A stretch of 64,000 nucleotides of DNA from Diphasiastrum complanatum (taxonomy: Eukaryota > Streptophyta > Lycopodiopsida > Lycopodiales > Lycopodiaceae). The DNA is taken from positions 23,582,541 to 23,646,540 of the forward strand of contig CM055094.1 of NCBI GenBank assembly GCA_029204225.1. The letters run 5' to 3'. Shown here one piece after another: positions 35,613-46,774 of the stretch. The notes below the pieces were generated by a model that worked only from the letters and a program-made list of their open reading frames with translations, was not told the DNA's origin and did no database searches. Both the position numbers and the translations under genes were made by a program. Position 1 is the first letter of the stretch; every line of letters begins with the position of its first letter.

Positions 35613-36195
35613 CTCTGGTTCATAAAATGTTCTCCTTTTGCTGGTACATCATAAGCTCCCTGGTCATAGCTTCGGGATCGGCACCCTAGGTGGGTGATGC
35701 TAACCTGGTTCGTTGTAATTCAGCTTCCAACAAATCTTCGATCTTCATTCAATTTGGTACCTTCATTCCTGCAACACAACACTCCGTGACCTAATTTGGG
35801 AAATATGCACCCACTCCCTCAAAAGATTATGCCCTATCAAAACCCTTTTTGGCATGCAAAATGCATCTCTCAGAAGAAATTGACATTATGGATGCATATA
35901 GCATTATTGTGCCTATTGTGAGTGTGTTGTGTGTATGCAATGAGCCTTCAGTGCCTTAACTTTGAAAACTGTCCATACTAGAGAAGAAAAAAAAAATTCT
36001 TTTTTTTTCTTATGAAGGATGGTGTCAAGTTAGTGGTGATGGAGAAGAATCTTCTTGGCTTTTTGATGTCAGTAGGTGGTACTGATTCAAATGTATACAT
36101 TCGTTGCAGATCATCCATCTTTTCCAAGATGATTGAAGTCCTCCCAGCTCTCTATTCAAATTGATTCCATTCACCTCAAGCTCCATATGCATAAG
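35613..36195. other. Unassigned spacer
   Basis: No domain-bearing frame is present. It contains A and T runs (35,987-36,010) and text bordering the LTR-B copy. I see nothing further. Confidence 0.35.
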
Positions 36196-36560
36196 TGTTG
36201 GATTTATTTCCTCTATTCTTCTAAATCCCATTTTAATCTGCCTCCATTCATGCTGCATATTTACTCATGTTGTCGTGCAGTCTGCATATTTACATGTAAA
36301 TTCTCACAGACGAAGAAAAGGCAAAAAACACGACACTGAGTTTTTACACGTGATTTGTGACAGGCGAAAAAGACGACACTGCCTTACAAAATGTCGAAAG
36401 TACCCTAGGAAAAGTTAAGGCACCCTGTAAATCAGTCCTAATGCATTTCGTTAGAGTGTCGCATTTTTCGTATCTTTACCAATGTTCATTTCAGCAAAAG
36501 CTGACGTCGCGGCCTTCTCACGCTCATCCCATGCAACTGTGCAATCAGATTTGACAACAA
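36196..36560 (+). repeat. LTR-B solo fragment (plus orientation)
   Basis: It starts TGTTGGATTTATTTCC and matches the reverse complement of 31,150-31,517. Shared blocks are TTTACATGTAAATTCTCACA, GCACCCTGTAAATCAGTCC and GCTGACGTCGCGGCC. No internal region follows in this orientation. Confidence 0.75.
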
Positions 36561-37424
36561 TTGAAATGTCTAGCGAAATACCTAGACCTAATAGATGGCA
36601 AAATACTACCGCTTATCAAACAGAGCGGTATGTATAACTTGCACCCCACAGACACTGAGCATAGAATCAACGAGCGAATCTTATATAGGCCCTAAAGAAA
36701 AATATATTCATCAAATGAGGACCTATAAATCACCCCTAGTAGTGCAAAACCACCCTAGAGAGCATGACGCCAAACACATGGAATTAGGGGCAATCTCTAA
36801 GGGTAATGCTCTGTTAAAAAACCACAAAAAACAAAAATGGACAGTTACATATGAGTAGAGTTGAGTATCAACTCCTGCCGTCACTCGGCGATGTTTGCCA
36901 AATGTATAGAAGAGGAATATTACGATACCACTTCTACACCCCAGAATTCCATCATAACCTACTGCCTGGTGACAATTTGATTTGGGTATATCACTACGAA
37001 GAACATAGCTATATAAAGGCATACGAGCTTCTAATTGATGAGTATTGGCATCTGACAAATGCCACCTCCACTGATATGCAGAAATAACACACTCTCTTAC
37101 ACAAACCCCAATCTTTGAGCCACCAGTACACTCATCTGTAGCATCTTACAATGACAGCAAAAATCTAGTGAATGATCCTAGAAGAGCATGGTTTCAACAC
37201 CCTGAATTGGTTCTAGGAACTTCCAGTGAAAGTCTTGGTAATGATTCTGTTACCAGCCCCCATATGCAAGTAAGGACGATCTAGGAATCAGACTCTATAC
37301 TTAGAAACCAAGTGAAGATAGCAACCTCTCCCTGCAATCATACTTTTGAGAGCTTGCAACTCTCATTGGTTAGGGAGTACAGGGTGACTAGGATGACCCC
37401 CAAGGTTGGAAGCGGTAATTGACC
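36561..37424 (+). pseudogene. Decayed reading frame of unknown transposon origin
   Basis: A plus-strand frame begins YLDLIDGKILPLIKQSG-like at about 36,575, then shifts through at least two other frames. These include EKYIHQMRTYKSPLVV (36,690-36,740) and, from 36,851, VEYQLLPSLGDVCQMYRRG and YEEHSYIKAYELLIDEYWHL, which ends at 37,087. The pieces look like one once-continuous protein, but I do not recognise it. It lies between gypsy-derived blocks. Confidence 0.35.
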
Positions 37425-38519
37425 CTAGTCATTTGCGTACGGGCAGTGTGGGCCCTTTCCCTCGCTGGGGCGTTCTGGAGGGACCAATTCCCTGTCGAAA
37501 AAATCCCTAACACCCAACAAATTTTGGTGTCGTTTGAGAAAGTTTATATCCACCGCTAAGGTTTGCATATTCTCACTCATCATGTCCATGTATCCTTTTA
37601 GCATGGCTCGCATATCACCTAGTTCTGCGTTGGAGCCTATGCTCTCATAGCCTCTATCGGGCATTTGTGCTTAGAGCCTTCGTGCATCTTGCGTTTGCAC
37701 GTTCCTGCCTTGTCGGGGTTCAATAGCCTGTATGGGACGGGGTTCCACTATGGGGCGTGCTCCTATAGCTGCAATTGGGCCTCCTCTCCACATTTTCGGG
37801 CTCAGGTTCAAGCTGTTCCCTGCTTGTGATAGGTGGGATGCATGGGCAACCGCAATCTGTGCATCTTCTACCACGATCATCTTTTCTACTACCTCAGCCA
37901 ATGTCTGAGGGTTACTATGACGTACAATCATTTGTATGTCATTCTTGAGCCCTCGCAGAAAGAAGGTCAGCAGTAATAGGGGTGGTAGTAACATAGCGGG
38001 CTCCACTTCGCATGACAACTCTGTCAAACGATGCCAATATTGTCGGATGATTTCATTATTCCCTTGCTGTAGGGAAGTAAATGTGAACCGTAGGCCATCA
38101 GCCGTTCGGTGGGGAGCATACTCAATTAAAAACAATCTGTAGAACTCCTCAATGGTGTGAAATGAGCCTCTTTGCAGACTATGATACAAGTGCCTAGCCG
38201 TTCCAAACAAAGTAGTGGCGAAAAACATCATTTCATGATGTGGGTTTGTGATGGCACTGGTAAAGCAGGTGGTCCAAAAAGCATCAATATGCTCTTCGAC
38301 ACTTTCGTACGGTGCACCATGAAACTCAGGAGTGGATCCACTAAGTTTGGGTAGTCCTTCTGTCTCCGAGGGTACTACGATCAGTTCAGTCAAGCGTCTT
38401 GCCATTATGTTGACAATAGGTTCTATAGCGGTAGTGTTAACGTTCTCTAACGATGGTTCTGTAGCATCGATTGGCTCAAGTTCCGGTAGTTCTTCTATGA
38501 CTTCTAACATATCACCCAT
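37425..38519 (-). pseudogene. Ty3/gypsy gag
   Basis: The first frame (38,519-37,671) has an acidic N-terminus and then the retrotransposon-gag domain: YESVEEHIDAFWTTC, MFFATTLFGTARHLYHSL, FHTIEEFYRLFLIEYAP and RQYWHRLTEL. It ends at a TAG/TAA, and a second frame (37,664-37,425) immediately follows with DMRAMLKGYMDMMSENMQ and LVPPERPSEGKG. The gap is only a few bases, so one stop mutation may have split a single gag. There is no zinc knuckle or protease. Confidence 0.8.
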
Positions 38520-38784
38520 TACAGGTTGGTGAGACTCATCATCTATGGCTAGTGGGATAAGGAACCCACGACTGCTTCTTCTAAGCCCTAAACACTCTCT
38601 CTGGGGATTTGAAGTCTCTTCGTGCGGTGCTCACTTAGACCTAGGTTTCCTTGGTATATCTATGATGTCTTGTCTAGGGTGACACTAATGATTTCTATGT
38701 AATATTTTTCTCACTTTCAGATAGCAATCAATTGTCATTGCACATGCGTTGTACGAATTTCCCAAGTTATCCCATAGGTCATCC

Positions 38785-39186
38785 ACCTCCACTAATCAAG
38801 CATTTGTTAAAACCCTAACAATCTCATCCACACCATTACAAAGTTACAAACATCACTCCTTATTCAGTGAGATGTTACTAACATCATACAACTAACTACG
38901 AATTGGAACTAACCTCAAGCATCCATTCAAACACTAGCATTGAGCAACAAGCATTCACAATAACAAAGGGGAACTAACCAAAATTCTCTCTCAAACAAAC
39001 AAGCTCTCCACATTCAACTCCCAAATGTACTAACTCCTAAAAATACTAACATTTGAAATACAAGGAGTTGGCCCCTTTTTATAGGAAAATCCAATGGATC
39101 CCCTTCACAATGCCATCTTGCCATTCTTCATGCCCTTCAAGCCCTCTTTGCCATTTGTCCCCAACCCATTTGATAGTACACCTAGT
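38785..39186 (-). repeat. LTR-G copy 2, probable 5' LTR of the gag-bearing gypsy element
   Basis: It is nearly identical to 25,845-26,236 in the same orientation and stops abruptly where repeat F copy 3 starts (39,190). It contains CCTATAAAAAGG on the minus strand (about 39,086-39,075). It lies upstream of minus-strand gag at the distance expected for a 5' LTR, but no clear primer-binding site was found between them. Confidence 0.65.
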
Positions 39187-40078
39187 GGCCTCCATAAGAG
39201 AGTGGGGGAGTGGTGCATTCAAGGCCCTCTTCCAAAACTAGCCAAGATGCCATTTTTGTCAAAGGCTCGGGAGGCCATTCAAGTTTCTCCTTTTGTACAC
39301 CCTAGAAGCCCAAAATGTCAATGGCTAGTGGATGTACCTCCCAAATTTTTTAGCCTCCAAGGTAATTTGGCATTTATTATCCAAATTTTGGGTGAGGCCC
39401 TTTTTCAACCCCTATTTTTAGTAGGCGACCTTCATTTTTCTTTGGGTGCCTTCGTTTTTGGCCTTTCTTCGTTTTTTCAAGGGCCGTGTGCCTACTGCTC
39501 ATTTGTCTGGGTTTTTGGTCTCTTGGGTAACCACTTGGCCCACACATTTTGTTGATTGCCCGTAAATTGCCCAAACTTTGTCGTTAGGGTTTTTGTGAGG
39601 TTGACTTTTTTGGCATTCATGACTAGGACTCCCACGACAACACAGTTTCCTTGAAAAATACACTAAGTGATCATATATTAGGAAAAAATGGACTCAGTAC
39701 ATGGTGAGATTTTAGCACGGTCATACCAGTTATTTTTTTATAATTGGCCATTTTTTTGAAAAGCCGTAAAATATTTATCGGCCATTTCTAAGGCCACAAA
39801 ATTTGCTCTAGCCTCATTTAGGACGGGCTGAGACCCATGGACTGGCACTCTTGGCCAGGTCTTACAAAATTTGACCACAAAATATTTTTGATGGTTTTTT
39901 GAAAAGTCCATTTTTTTACTTTTAAACTGTGTCTAGCCACTTTAGGGGACCCAGTTCTAAGACAAATTCTTGCCAATTTTTCTCGAATAACCAGGCTTTA
40001 CATGCCGATTTTTCCAGTTTTGCGAATTTAGACTTCAATATTAGCCCAATTTTTCGTGCAGAAATATCGGCTAACATA
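39187..40078 (+). repeat. Repeat F copy 3
   Basis: This is close to the reverse complement of 26,930-27,880, including MPFLSKAREAIQVSPF-type translated text on both, and diverges just after AATATCGGCTAACAT at 40,078. Copies 1 and 3 are much more alike than either is to copy 2. Confidence 0.75.
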
Positions 40079-40943
40079 CTCGCATAAGTCAAACAGTCTG
40101 TACACTGACTTTGAAGCAGAGCAGAATCGACTCGACTTCATCGACGTCGACTTCACCGACTCAACCAAAGTCTATCAACAACTTCAACTCCATCGACATT
40201 TTCTCAAGGGCAAACAAGTCAACTCGACTCATTCGACACCTTCAACGATTGTCGACTATCACTAGTCAAACAGAGCTCATCATCTGCTCTGTATAGTGCA
40301 TACTACGTCATCGTTTATTGTGTAGTAACTATGTCACTTCATGATTGTTACCCGCATAGTTCTGATCTTCACAACTACTGCAATTGATGTGTATATACAT
40401 GCAATAATTTAGTAACTAATTGATGATGATTCATACTAGAGAAATTGAGTCAATAATCAATGGTAGCATGAATAAGAGTTCCTCCGTAAACTCCTTTATA
40501 TCAGACTATATTATTCCATAGGATCAGAGATTTTAGAGAGAATGAAAGTAATTCAAGAAGTAGAGATAGTATTCAGTATGTAACCAGCAAAATAAGATTA
40601 CACCAAATAGTGCATTACTACTGTGAACCATTCTTGGGCACATGATCATGATCTGATCGTTGTATTCACAATAGCTTAATACAGGTTCTCTATTTTCTTA
40701 TGTGTGTCTGCACTGTCGAATGCTTTCTGATAATTCATTTCTCGTGTACTGATACTCGTTCCACGACTCATTCAAAATATCTCATTTGAAGGAAGCATGG
40801 TTGTCATAGACACCTAACTGTTTCGTTACAAAGATATTTCTTTGGTCGATCTAAGTAATAGTCTGAATTAACAGATTGGTAAAGATCTTGTCATGATTTA
40901 ATGTTGAGTTTTTTCCTTGACCGGATATCGTATCTAGAAAGGA
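40079..40943 (+). repeat. 5' LTR of the old copia element (family D)
   Basis: From about 40,440 it matches 51,390-51,916 piecewise. Shared blocks are TGTGAACCATTCTT, GCACATGATC, TTTTCTTATGTGT, GAAGGAAGCATGG and CCTAACTGTTTCG/CCTAGTTGTTTCG. The left part is rich in TCGAC text. It is followed by a primer-binding site. Confidence 0.65.
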
Positions 40944-40957
40944 GGGTATCAGAGCTG
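40944..40957 (+). other. Primer-binding site of the old copia element
   Basis: GGGTATCAGAGCTG is one base off the TGGTATCAGAGC consensus. Confidence 0.65.
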
Positions 40958-43900
40958 ATAAATAGTATATTCAAAAGAATTTTCTTCAAAGATGTAGCTT
41001 GGTAGTTACGTCTCTCACATCATATAGTGAGCTTAGGATGTCCCAACTTCTTTCGAAGTTCTGGCTTCAGCTATGTGGCCAATTTGAGTATCTGATATAT
41101 TGAGGATAATAAGCGCGAAAGCTTTATCATCCTTCGATTTTCACTTTGAGTCGTCTGTGTCGTCTAATTGTTTCAGCTTCAAAGAGGCAGGGGACATTCT
41201 TTTTGGTCTATATGAAACAATAGATGTATCAACTCGTCTCTTCTTGAGAAAGAAGTTCATGTCGCTCAAAATGAGTGAAGCAGCCTCAGTCACTGATCCT
41301 CTAAACAAATTCAAATAGCTACTCAATCAGTTAGCTACAATAGGTTCACCAGTGTCAGACGAAGGTGGTAATATGTCTCTTCTATCCAGTCTTCCTCCCT
41401 CTTACGACAATCTAGTATTGCTACTTAGCAATGCTCCTAACCTGTCTCTACAAAAGGTGACAACAAGTTTATTGCAGGAAGAAGTAAGAAGGAAAAGCTT
41501 ATCCACGTCAAATTCGAAGACAATCGCTCTCTATTCGAATAAGCAACAGCTCCAGAAAAAAAAATCTTTGAAGGACAAGAAGACAAAAGCTGAGCAAACT
41601 GATTCAAACCAACAATCACAACAACACAATCGACAACATCAAAAGCCTAAGACCAAACTCTTTTGCAAGTACTATAAGAGAACCATTCACGACATCAAGG
41701 ATTGTCGAGTTCTCAAGCATAACGAAGCAAAGAAGAAGATGCAACAGGATGGAGGATCTGATTCTGCTAGAACCTCTCTCGAAGACCCAACACTACTAAT
41801 GATACAAGACGAACCCACTAGAGATGCATTGGATTGGTATCTCAATTCTGGTGCTTCTCAGCACATGACTTCATGTAAGTCCTTACTCGAAGACCTCACA
41901 CCAGCAGATTCGAAGTATGTCTACTTTGGTGACTCAAGTGCACTGCAAATTGAAGGCAAATGATCTATTCGTCTTTATATTTCAAATGGTAAATTGACCT
42001 TGCTCAAGGATGTACTTTATGTACCCAAACTGACCAAAAATTTATTGTCAATCAACAAGCTCACTGATCAGGGCTACAGAGCCTTGTTCAATGTACCATT
42101 TTGGATAAGAACTGTAAAGAAGTCCTCTCTGCAAACATAGAAGATAATTTGTCATTCTAGGTCACGAATATGCACTTTTTACTAATGTGAGTACTTCAAA
42201 TGCCCAATTATGGCATCGAAGATTAGGACACTTAAACATGAGATCAGTCTTGTATATTCATCATAATAGTATGGTCAAGGATTTAAATTTTAATGTTGCC
42301 TCCATTAACATTCAACATGTCTGTGAGATGTGCCTACTAGGCAAACAACCTAGATCAAGATTCCCAAAGGGACAAGCCACTAGAGCTAAGTCCATTCTAT
42401 AATTGATACATAGTAATTTGTGTGGCCCTATGAGTACTCCCTATTTGGGCTCAACACTATATTTTATCACTTTTATTGATTATTATTCTAGATTTACCAG
42501 CATTATGTTCATTAAGAACAAGTCTGAGGCATTCAATTGTTTCAAAGGATTTCAAATAGTTTGCTGAGACACAGGCCGGTCAACAACTCAAGACCCTTCG
42601 TACAGACAATGGTGGAAAGTTCACGTCAGACAAAATGTCCAACTATCTAGCATCATTCGACATTCACCACCAGCTACACACCATAGTAGAATGGAGTAGC
42701 CGAAAGGAAGAATCAAACATTGCTAGATGTAGCACGATCAATGATGTCAAATGCTCAACTCACCAAGAACTTTTGGGCTGAAGCTGTTTCAGCTTGCTAT
42801 CTAGAACTATTTGAGTACCAAAGCAGTCAACTCAAAGACTTCCTTCGAAGCTTTCTATGGCTACAAACTAAGTCTAAGACACCTTTGAGTGTCTGGTTGT
42901 CTTTGTTATGTACACATTCCCTCTGATCTGAGAAAGAAGCCTGACCTTGTTAGCTGCAGGAGTATCTTCATTCGATACTCGACATCACACAAAGCATATC
43001 AAATTTTTGATGTCGAGTCAAGCTGAATCTCACTTAGTAGTGATTTCGTCTTCCTCGAAGACGAATTCTTCGACTTCAAGCAGAAGCAACCAATGCAAGA
43101 GTTTGTTCCAATGACTCCCATCACCATCGACAGGCCTATGACTGTCCTGATGAACATTGAAGATACCCTTGTCACACAGCAAGGAGAATTATCATCTCAG
43201 CAACCGACTATTCTTTGAAGATCTGCTCGACATCGACAAGCCTGATCATTTTATCCCTTAGACATTCATCAGCAACGATGAACCTACTTCAGTAACAGAA
43301 GCCTTGTCGAGTTTGAATGCAGACAACTGGCGTTCCCCCATGCATGCTGAGTACAATTCATTGATGAAGAGTAAGACCTGGCATCTTGTCGAAGCTCCTA
43401 CAGATGCAAAGATCATCAACACCAAGTGAATCTTCAAGTGAAAGCTCAATCCAGATGGTTCGACAGCCAGATGGAAAGCCCAACTAGTCGTCAAAGGTTA
43501 CGCAAAAATCTATGGGATTGACTACACTGAGACGTACAGTCCAGTCATAATATGTTAGTCAATTCGACCTTTATTAGCCTTTGCAGCTACCGAAGATCTG
43601 AAAGTACACCAGGTGGATGTTCAAATAGCCTTTATTGAATGGATACGTACAAGAACATTTACATCTATCAACCTATAGGCTACATCCTTCAAGGCCAAGA
43701 GCATAAGGTATGTAAGCTGCAAAAAGCTCTCTATTGGATAAAGCAAGCTCCAAGGGCCTAATTCGATAAAATCAATCGATTCTTGTTGCAGCATGACTTC
43801 ATCCCAAAATCTGCTGTCCGAAAACTGATGCAGAGAAGAAACAGATGTGCAACTACCCTTATCAGCGGATCGATCATGTATGTCATGGTCTGCACTAGAC

Positions 43901-44541
43901 TTGACCTAGAATTTATAGTCAGTACATTGTTATAGTTTATGTCAAATCCCGGCCTACCTCACTAGCAGGCTCTACTCAGAGTACTTAGATACATTCAAGC
44001 CACTAAGCACTATGCTTTGTGGTATAAAGGAAATACAGATGATGCTTTACATTACTTAACTTATTCTAACTCTGATTGGGTTGGTAATGTGGACACAGAA
44101 AATTCACATCTGGCTATCTTTGCTTTCTCGCAGGGGGACCCATTTCTTGGAATAGTCAAAAGCATAAATGCATTTCCTTGTCCACAAAATCATAATATGT
44201 TGCAGCTACCTCTGCAATGAAAGAAATTATCTGGCTCAGAAGATTGCTTCAGGAGATTATGATCTCTCAAATCAGTCCAACTATACTCTATTGCGACAAT
44301 CAGAGCTGTGTTGCTCTATATCTGGACCCACGAACTCACTCTAGAACTAAACATATTGAAGTTCAATTTCATTTTCTTAGAGAGAAAGTTCAGAATAAGG
44401 ATGTCAAATTAAGTTATTGTCCTACTGTTAGTATGTTGGCTGATATCTTGACTAAGCCTCTGTCAAGAGAAAAGCATCTTGCATTATGTAGCTTGCTTAA
44501 TTTCATTCAGGATCCTGGGGAGTTAAGCTTAAGGGGGGGGG
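40958..44541 (+). pseudogene. Old Ty1/copia gag-pol (family D), many disabling changes
   Basis: Blocks in order. Gag at 41,100-41,500 has DVSTRLFLRKKFMSLKM and LLSSLPPSYDNL. The zinc knuckle near 41,665 reads CKYYKRTIHDIKDC, with its second Cys changed to Tyr. Protease near 41,836 reads WYLNSGASQHM, where Asn replaces the catalytic Asp. The integrase zinc region at 42,187-42,402 has LWHRRLGHLNM and CEMCLLGKQPRSRF, and the integrase core is broken by stops and shifts. RT is at about 43,270-44,000 in several frames ([11 protein letters not shown] near 43,480). The RNase H end at 44,217-44,552 has IIWLRRLLQEI, LYCDNQSC, SRTKHIEVQFH and ADILTKPLS, followed by a G-rich polypurine tract. Confidence 0.88.
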
Positions 44542-44947
44542 TGTTGGAATGAAGCATCACTCCAACTCACCGAAATTCGAGTCATCAGAATTCGAATCAT
44601 TCGAGTTCGTCTTGAGCACCAGTACGCTATGTAAATATGCACCCTCTCTCTCTCTCTCTCTACAACAACACTGCAGCATTACTCTCTGAAGTTGAATGTT
44701 TGTGCAATCAATCAACTAGTGCAGAAGCAAGATCGACAACGAACTCTTTGAGTTCGAGGTCTTTGAGTTCTTCATCTTCATCTTTGAGTTCGAGGTCCAC
44801 GTCATCCACACTGCCCCATACGACGCCGGCCACGTTACAGTTCCCTTTATTAATTTTTTCAGTAACTGCGTTGTTTCACGCTCGTTGCCCACACAGTCAT
44901 TGTAAGTGTGCCATGTATATATACATAACAGCAACTCATGAAACACT
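44542..44947 (+). repeat. Right LTR of old copia D, left part (split by insertion)
   Basis: It starts TGTTGGAATGAAGC after AAGGGGGGGGG. It is interrupted by the young copia element and resumes at 51,384. It includes a short (CT) run at 44,643-44,662 and repeated TTTGAGTTCGAGGTC phrases at 44,745-44,800. Confidence 0.7.
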
Positions 44948-45602
44948 TGTGAAAATTGTCAACATTTCCTAGCTAGTTTGAGGCCTAAATTGGCTAAAAT
45001 TGTAAATAGTTTTGGTTCTGGAGTTTTGCACGTGTGAACCAGGCCACAATGTTTTTATTTACTGTATTTTTTCAGTATGATGAAGTGTCAAACTTCATAC
45101 CCTTCAAAATGAGACCATTTTGATGTATTTTGGTCATATAAGCCATTTTTAGCTATTTTTCCTATATAGGGAATATCTAGGGTCAAGTACCTTCTAGAGA
45201 GAGGAGAGAGAGTCATCTTCCTCATCCATAAATAGTAGGGAAGTCGTGGAGAACAGGTTGGAGAAACCTTTTGTATGCTTCATTGAGATCAATAGATCAT
45301 TGTCATTGTTTCTTCCTCCATTGAGAGCATTGTTGTGTGTATTGTCTTCAAGCTATTGTGTATGATCTTAGGTGCTTTCCAAAAGTGATAGGCTGATGTA
45401 TTATGGACTGTATAATGCTATTTTGGGCCGCACTTGATGTTTATGGAAGTTTCCATTTGTGATAAATGCTTTTTGATCAAGTTCTTTGCATTCTAGGTAG
45501 CATAGAATGTGTTGCCAATTCCTAGCTTATGTAGTTTGGAGTGCAAGCATTCAAGCCAATGATCTTGGAGTATAGATCCACTTAGGATCTGTATTTTTCA
45601 CA
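44948..45602 (+). repeat. 5' LTR of the young copia element
   Basis: This is a 655-bp LTR. It contains an early segment of phrases such as CATTTTGATG and a CCTATATAGGGAATAT core near 45,170 that could serve as a TATA region, followed by GAGAGGAGAGAGAG. Confidence 0.95.
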
Positions 45603-45617
45603 TGGTATCAGAGCTGG
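45603..45617 (+). other. Primer-binding site of the young copia element
   Basis: TGGTATCAGAGCTGG abuts the LTR with no gap. The first 12 bases match the initiator tRNA-Met complement exactly. Confidence 0.92.
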
Positions 45618-46774
45618 TTGGCTTCTATTTACAGTAAGTATTCCATTTTTGGTGATATTTGGATGTTTGATCAAGTTCTAGCATGATTTTGCATTGCTTT
45701 GTTGATCAAATCTTACTAACCTTTGTTTTGTGAGTTGAACTTGTGGATCAAAAGCATATTTCAGGTCTATTGAAGATCAGAGGCTGAAAAGAAACTATTT
45801 TGGATCAGATCATAACACCTAATCATTTGTGATTGTGAGGCTTGTGCATATTCAATACTAACAATGTTCTTTTCAATCCTATTGTTGACAATCTCCATTC
45901 TTGGATGAACACTCTCCTTAAGTGGATGAAACTTCTCCTTAAGTGGATGACAAATGCTCTTTTGAGTGAGTTGTAATTCTCCTAAAGGCTGAGCAAAGCT
46001 CCCATTTGGATGAAAGATCCCCTTTTTTGGGTGAACATATTGTAAGCTCCATTGTGAAGAGCATATTGTAAAGATTGTCATCAATTTTGGCATAAATTTT
46101 GGTGTACTTTGTTGAGCATGTAAGTAACTCTCCTTATGTAATTTGATTGGAGCATTTGCTGGAAGGTGTTAACCATTATGCAAGTGTGTTTTCAGGTTCT
46201 TAACAGGTTGAGGAACATTCTCATGTGAAGTGATCTTAGATCTACATCTAAACACCAAGATTTGACAAGATAGTGAAGCTAGTCTTGTGATTCACTAAGT
46301 GTGCTCATTCATTCACCTCTAAATCTTGTATTTATCACTTGCTGGAGTTTATAAACTTTTAGAAGTGTGGTTTACATGTGGTTTTACAGGTTGAATCAAT
46401 ATCTTAGTGTGTTGATCATATGTTGATCAAGTTTGTTCATTACTAGGTAATCTTGGCATCCTAGTTTTGGGTATTTTCTAAGAATGCAAGTAACTCTTCA
46501 CACCATAACTTGATTTGGTCACTTGCTGGAAAGTTTGAGAGCTTAAGCAAGAGTGTGTTCAGGTTGGTTTGATTTTGTAATCCATTCTTAGTGTGTGCAA
46601 AGTGTTGCATGTGTTTCAATCTTCCTTTCTATGCTTGGAAACCATCTAGGTTCAAGATAGAAGTGTTTTAGGGTCCTAAATCTTCATAGATCTCTTTATC
46701 TATCATTTGTTGAGAGAAAAGTGAGTGCTAAGTGCTTTAGGACAGAACCTAAAAGTTGAAGAAACATTAGAATC
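45618..46774 (+). other. Long untranslated leader with repeated modules
   Basis: About 1.16 kb separates the primer-binding site from the polyprotein ATG, long for a copia element. Two repeat types are visible. CTCCTTAAGTGGATGA occurs twice at about 45,912-45,950, with variants around it. A looser module, ACTTGCTGGA...GTGTG..TTCAGGTT, occurs three times (about 46,150-46,200, 46,337-46,394 and 46,519-46,567). No long plus-strand frame is present. Confidence 0.7.

Noticed and set aside
39094-39555. Open frame of 153 codons similar to the tail of the 27,552-28,655 frame
   Set aside because: The similarity is between two copies of repeat F. The frame in the integrase pseudogene runs into F by chance.
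45767-46093. Minus-strand frame of 108 codons with HPLKE-type repeats
   Set aside because: It lies in the untranslated leader of the young copia element, and its repeats come from the AAGTGGATGA motif.
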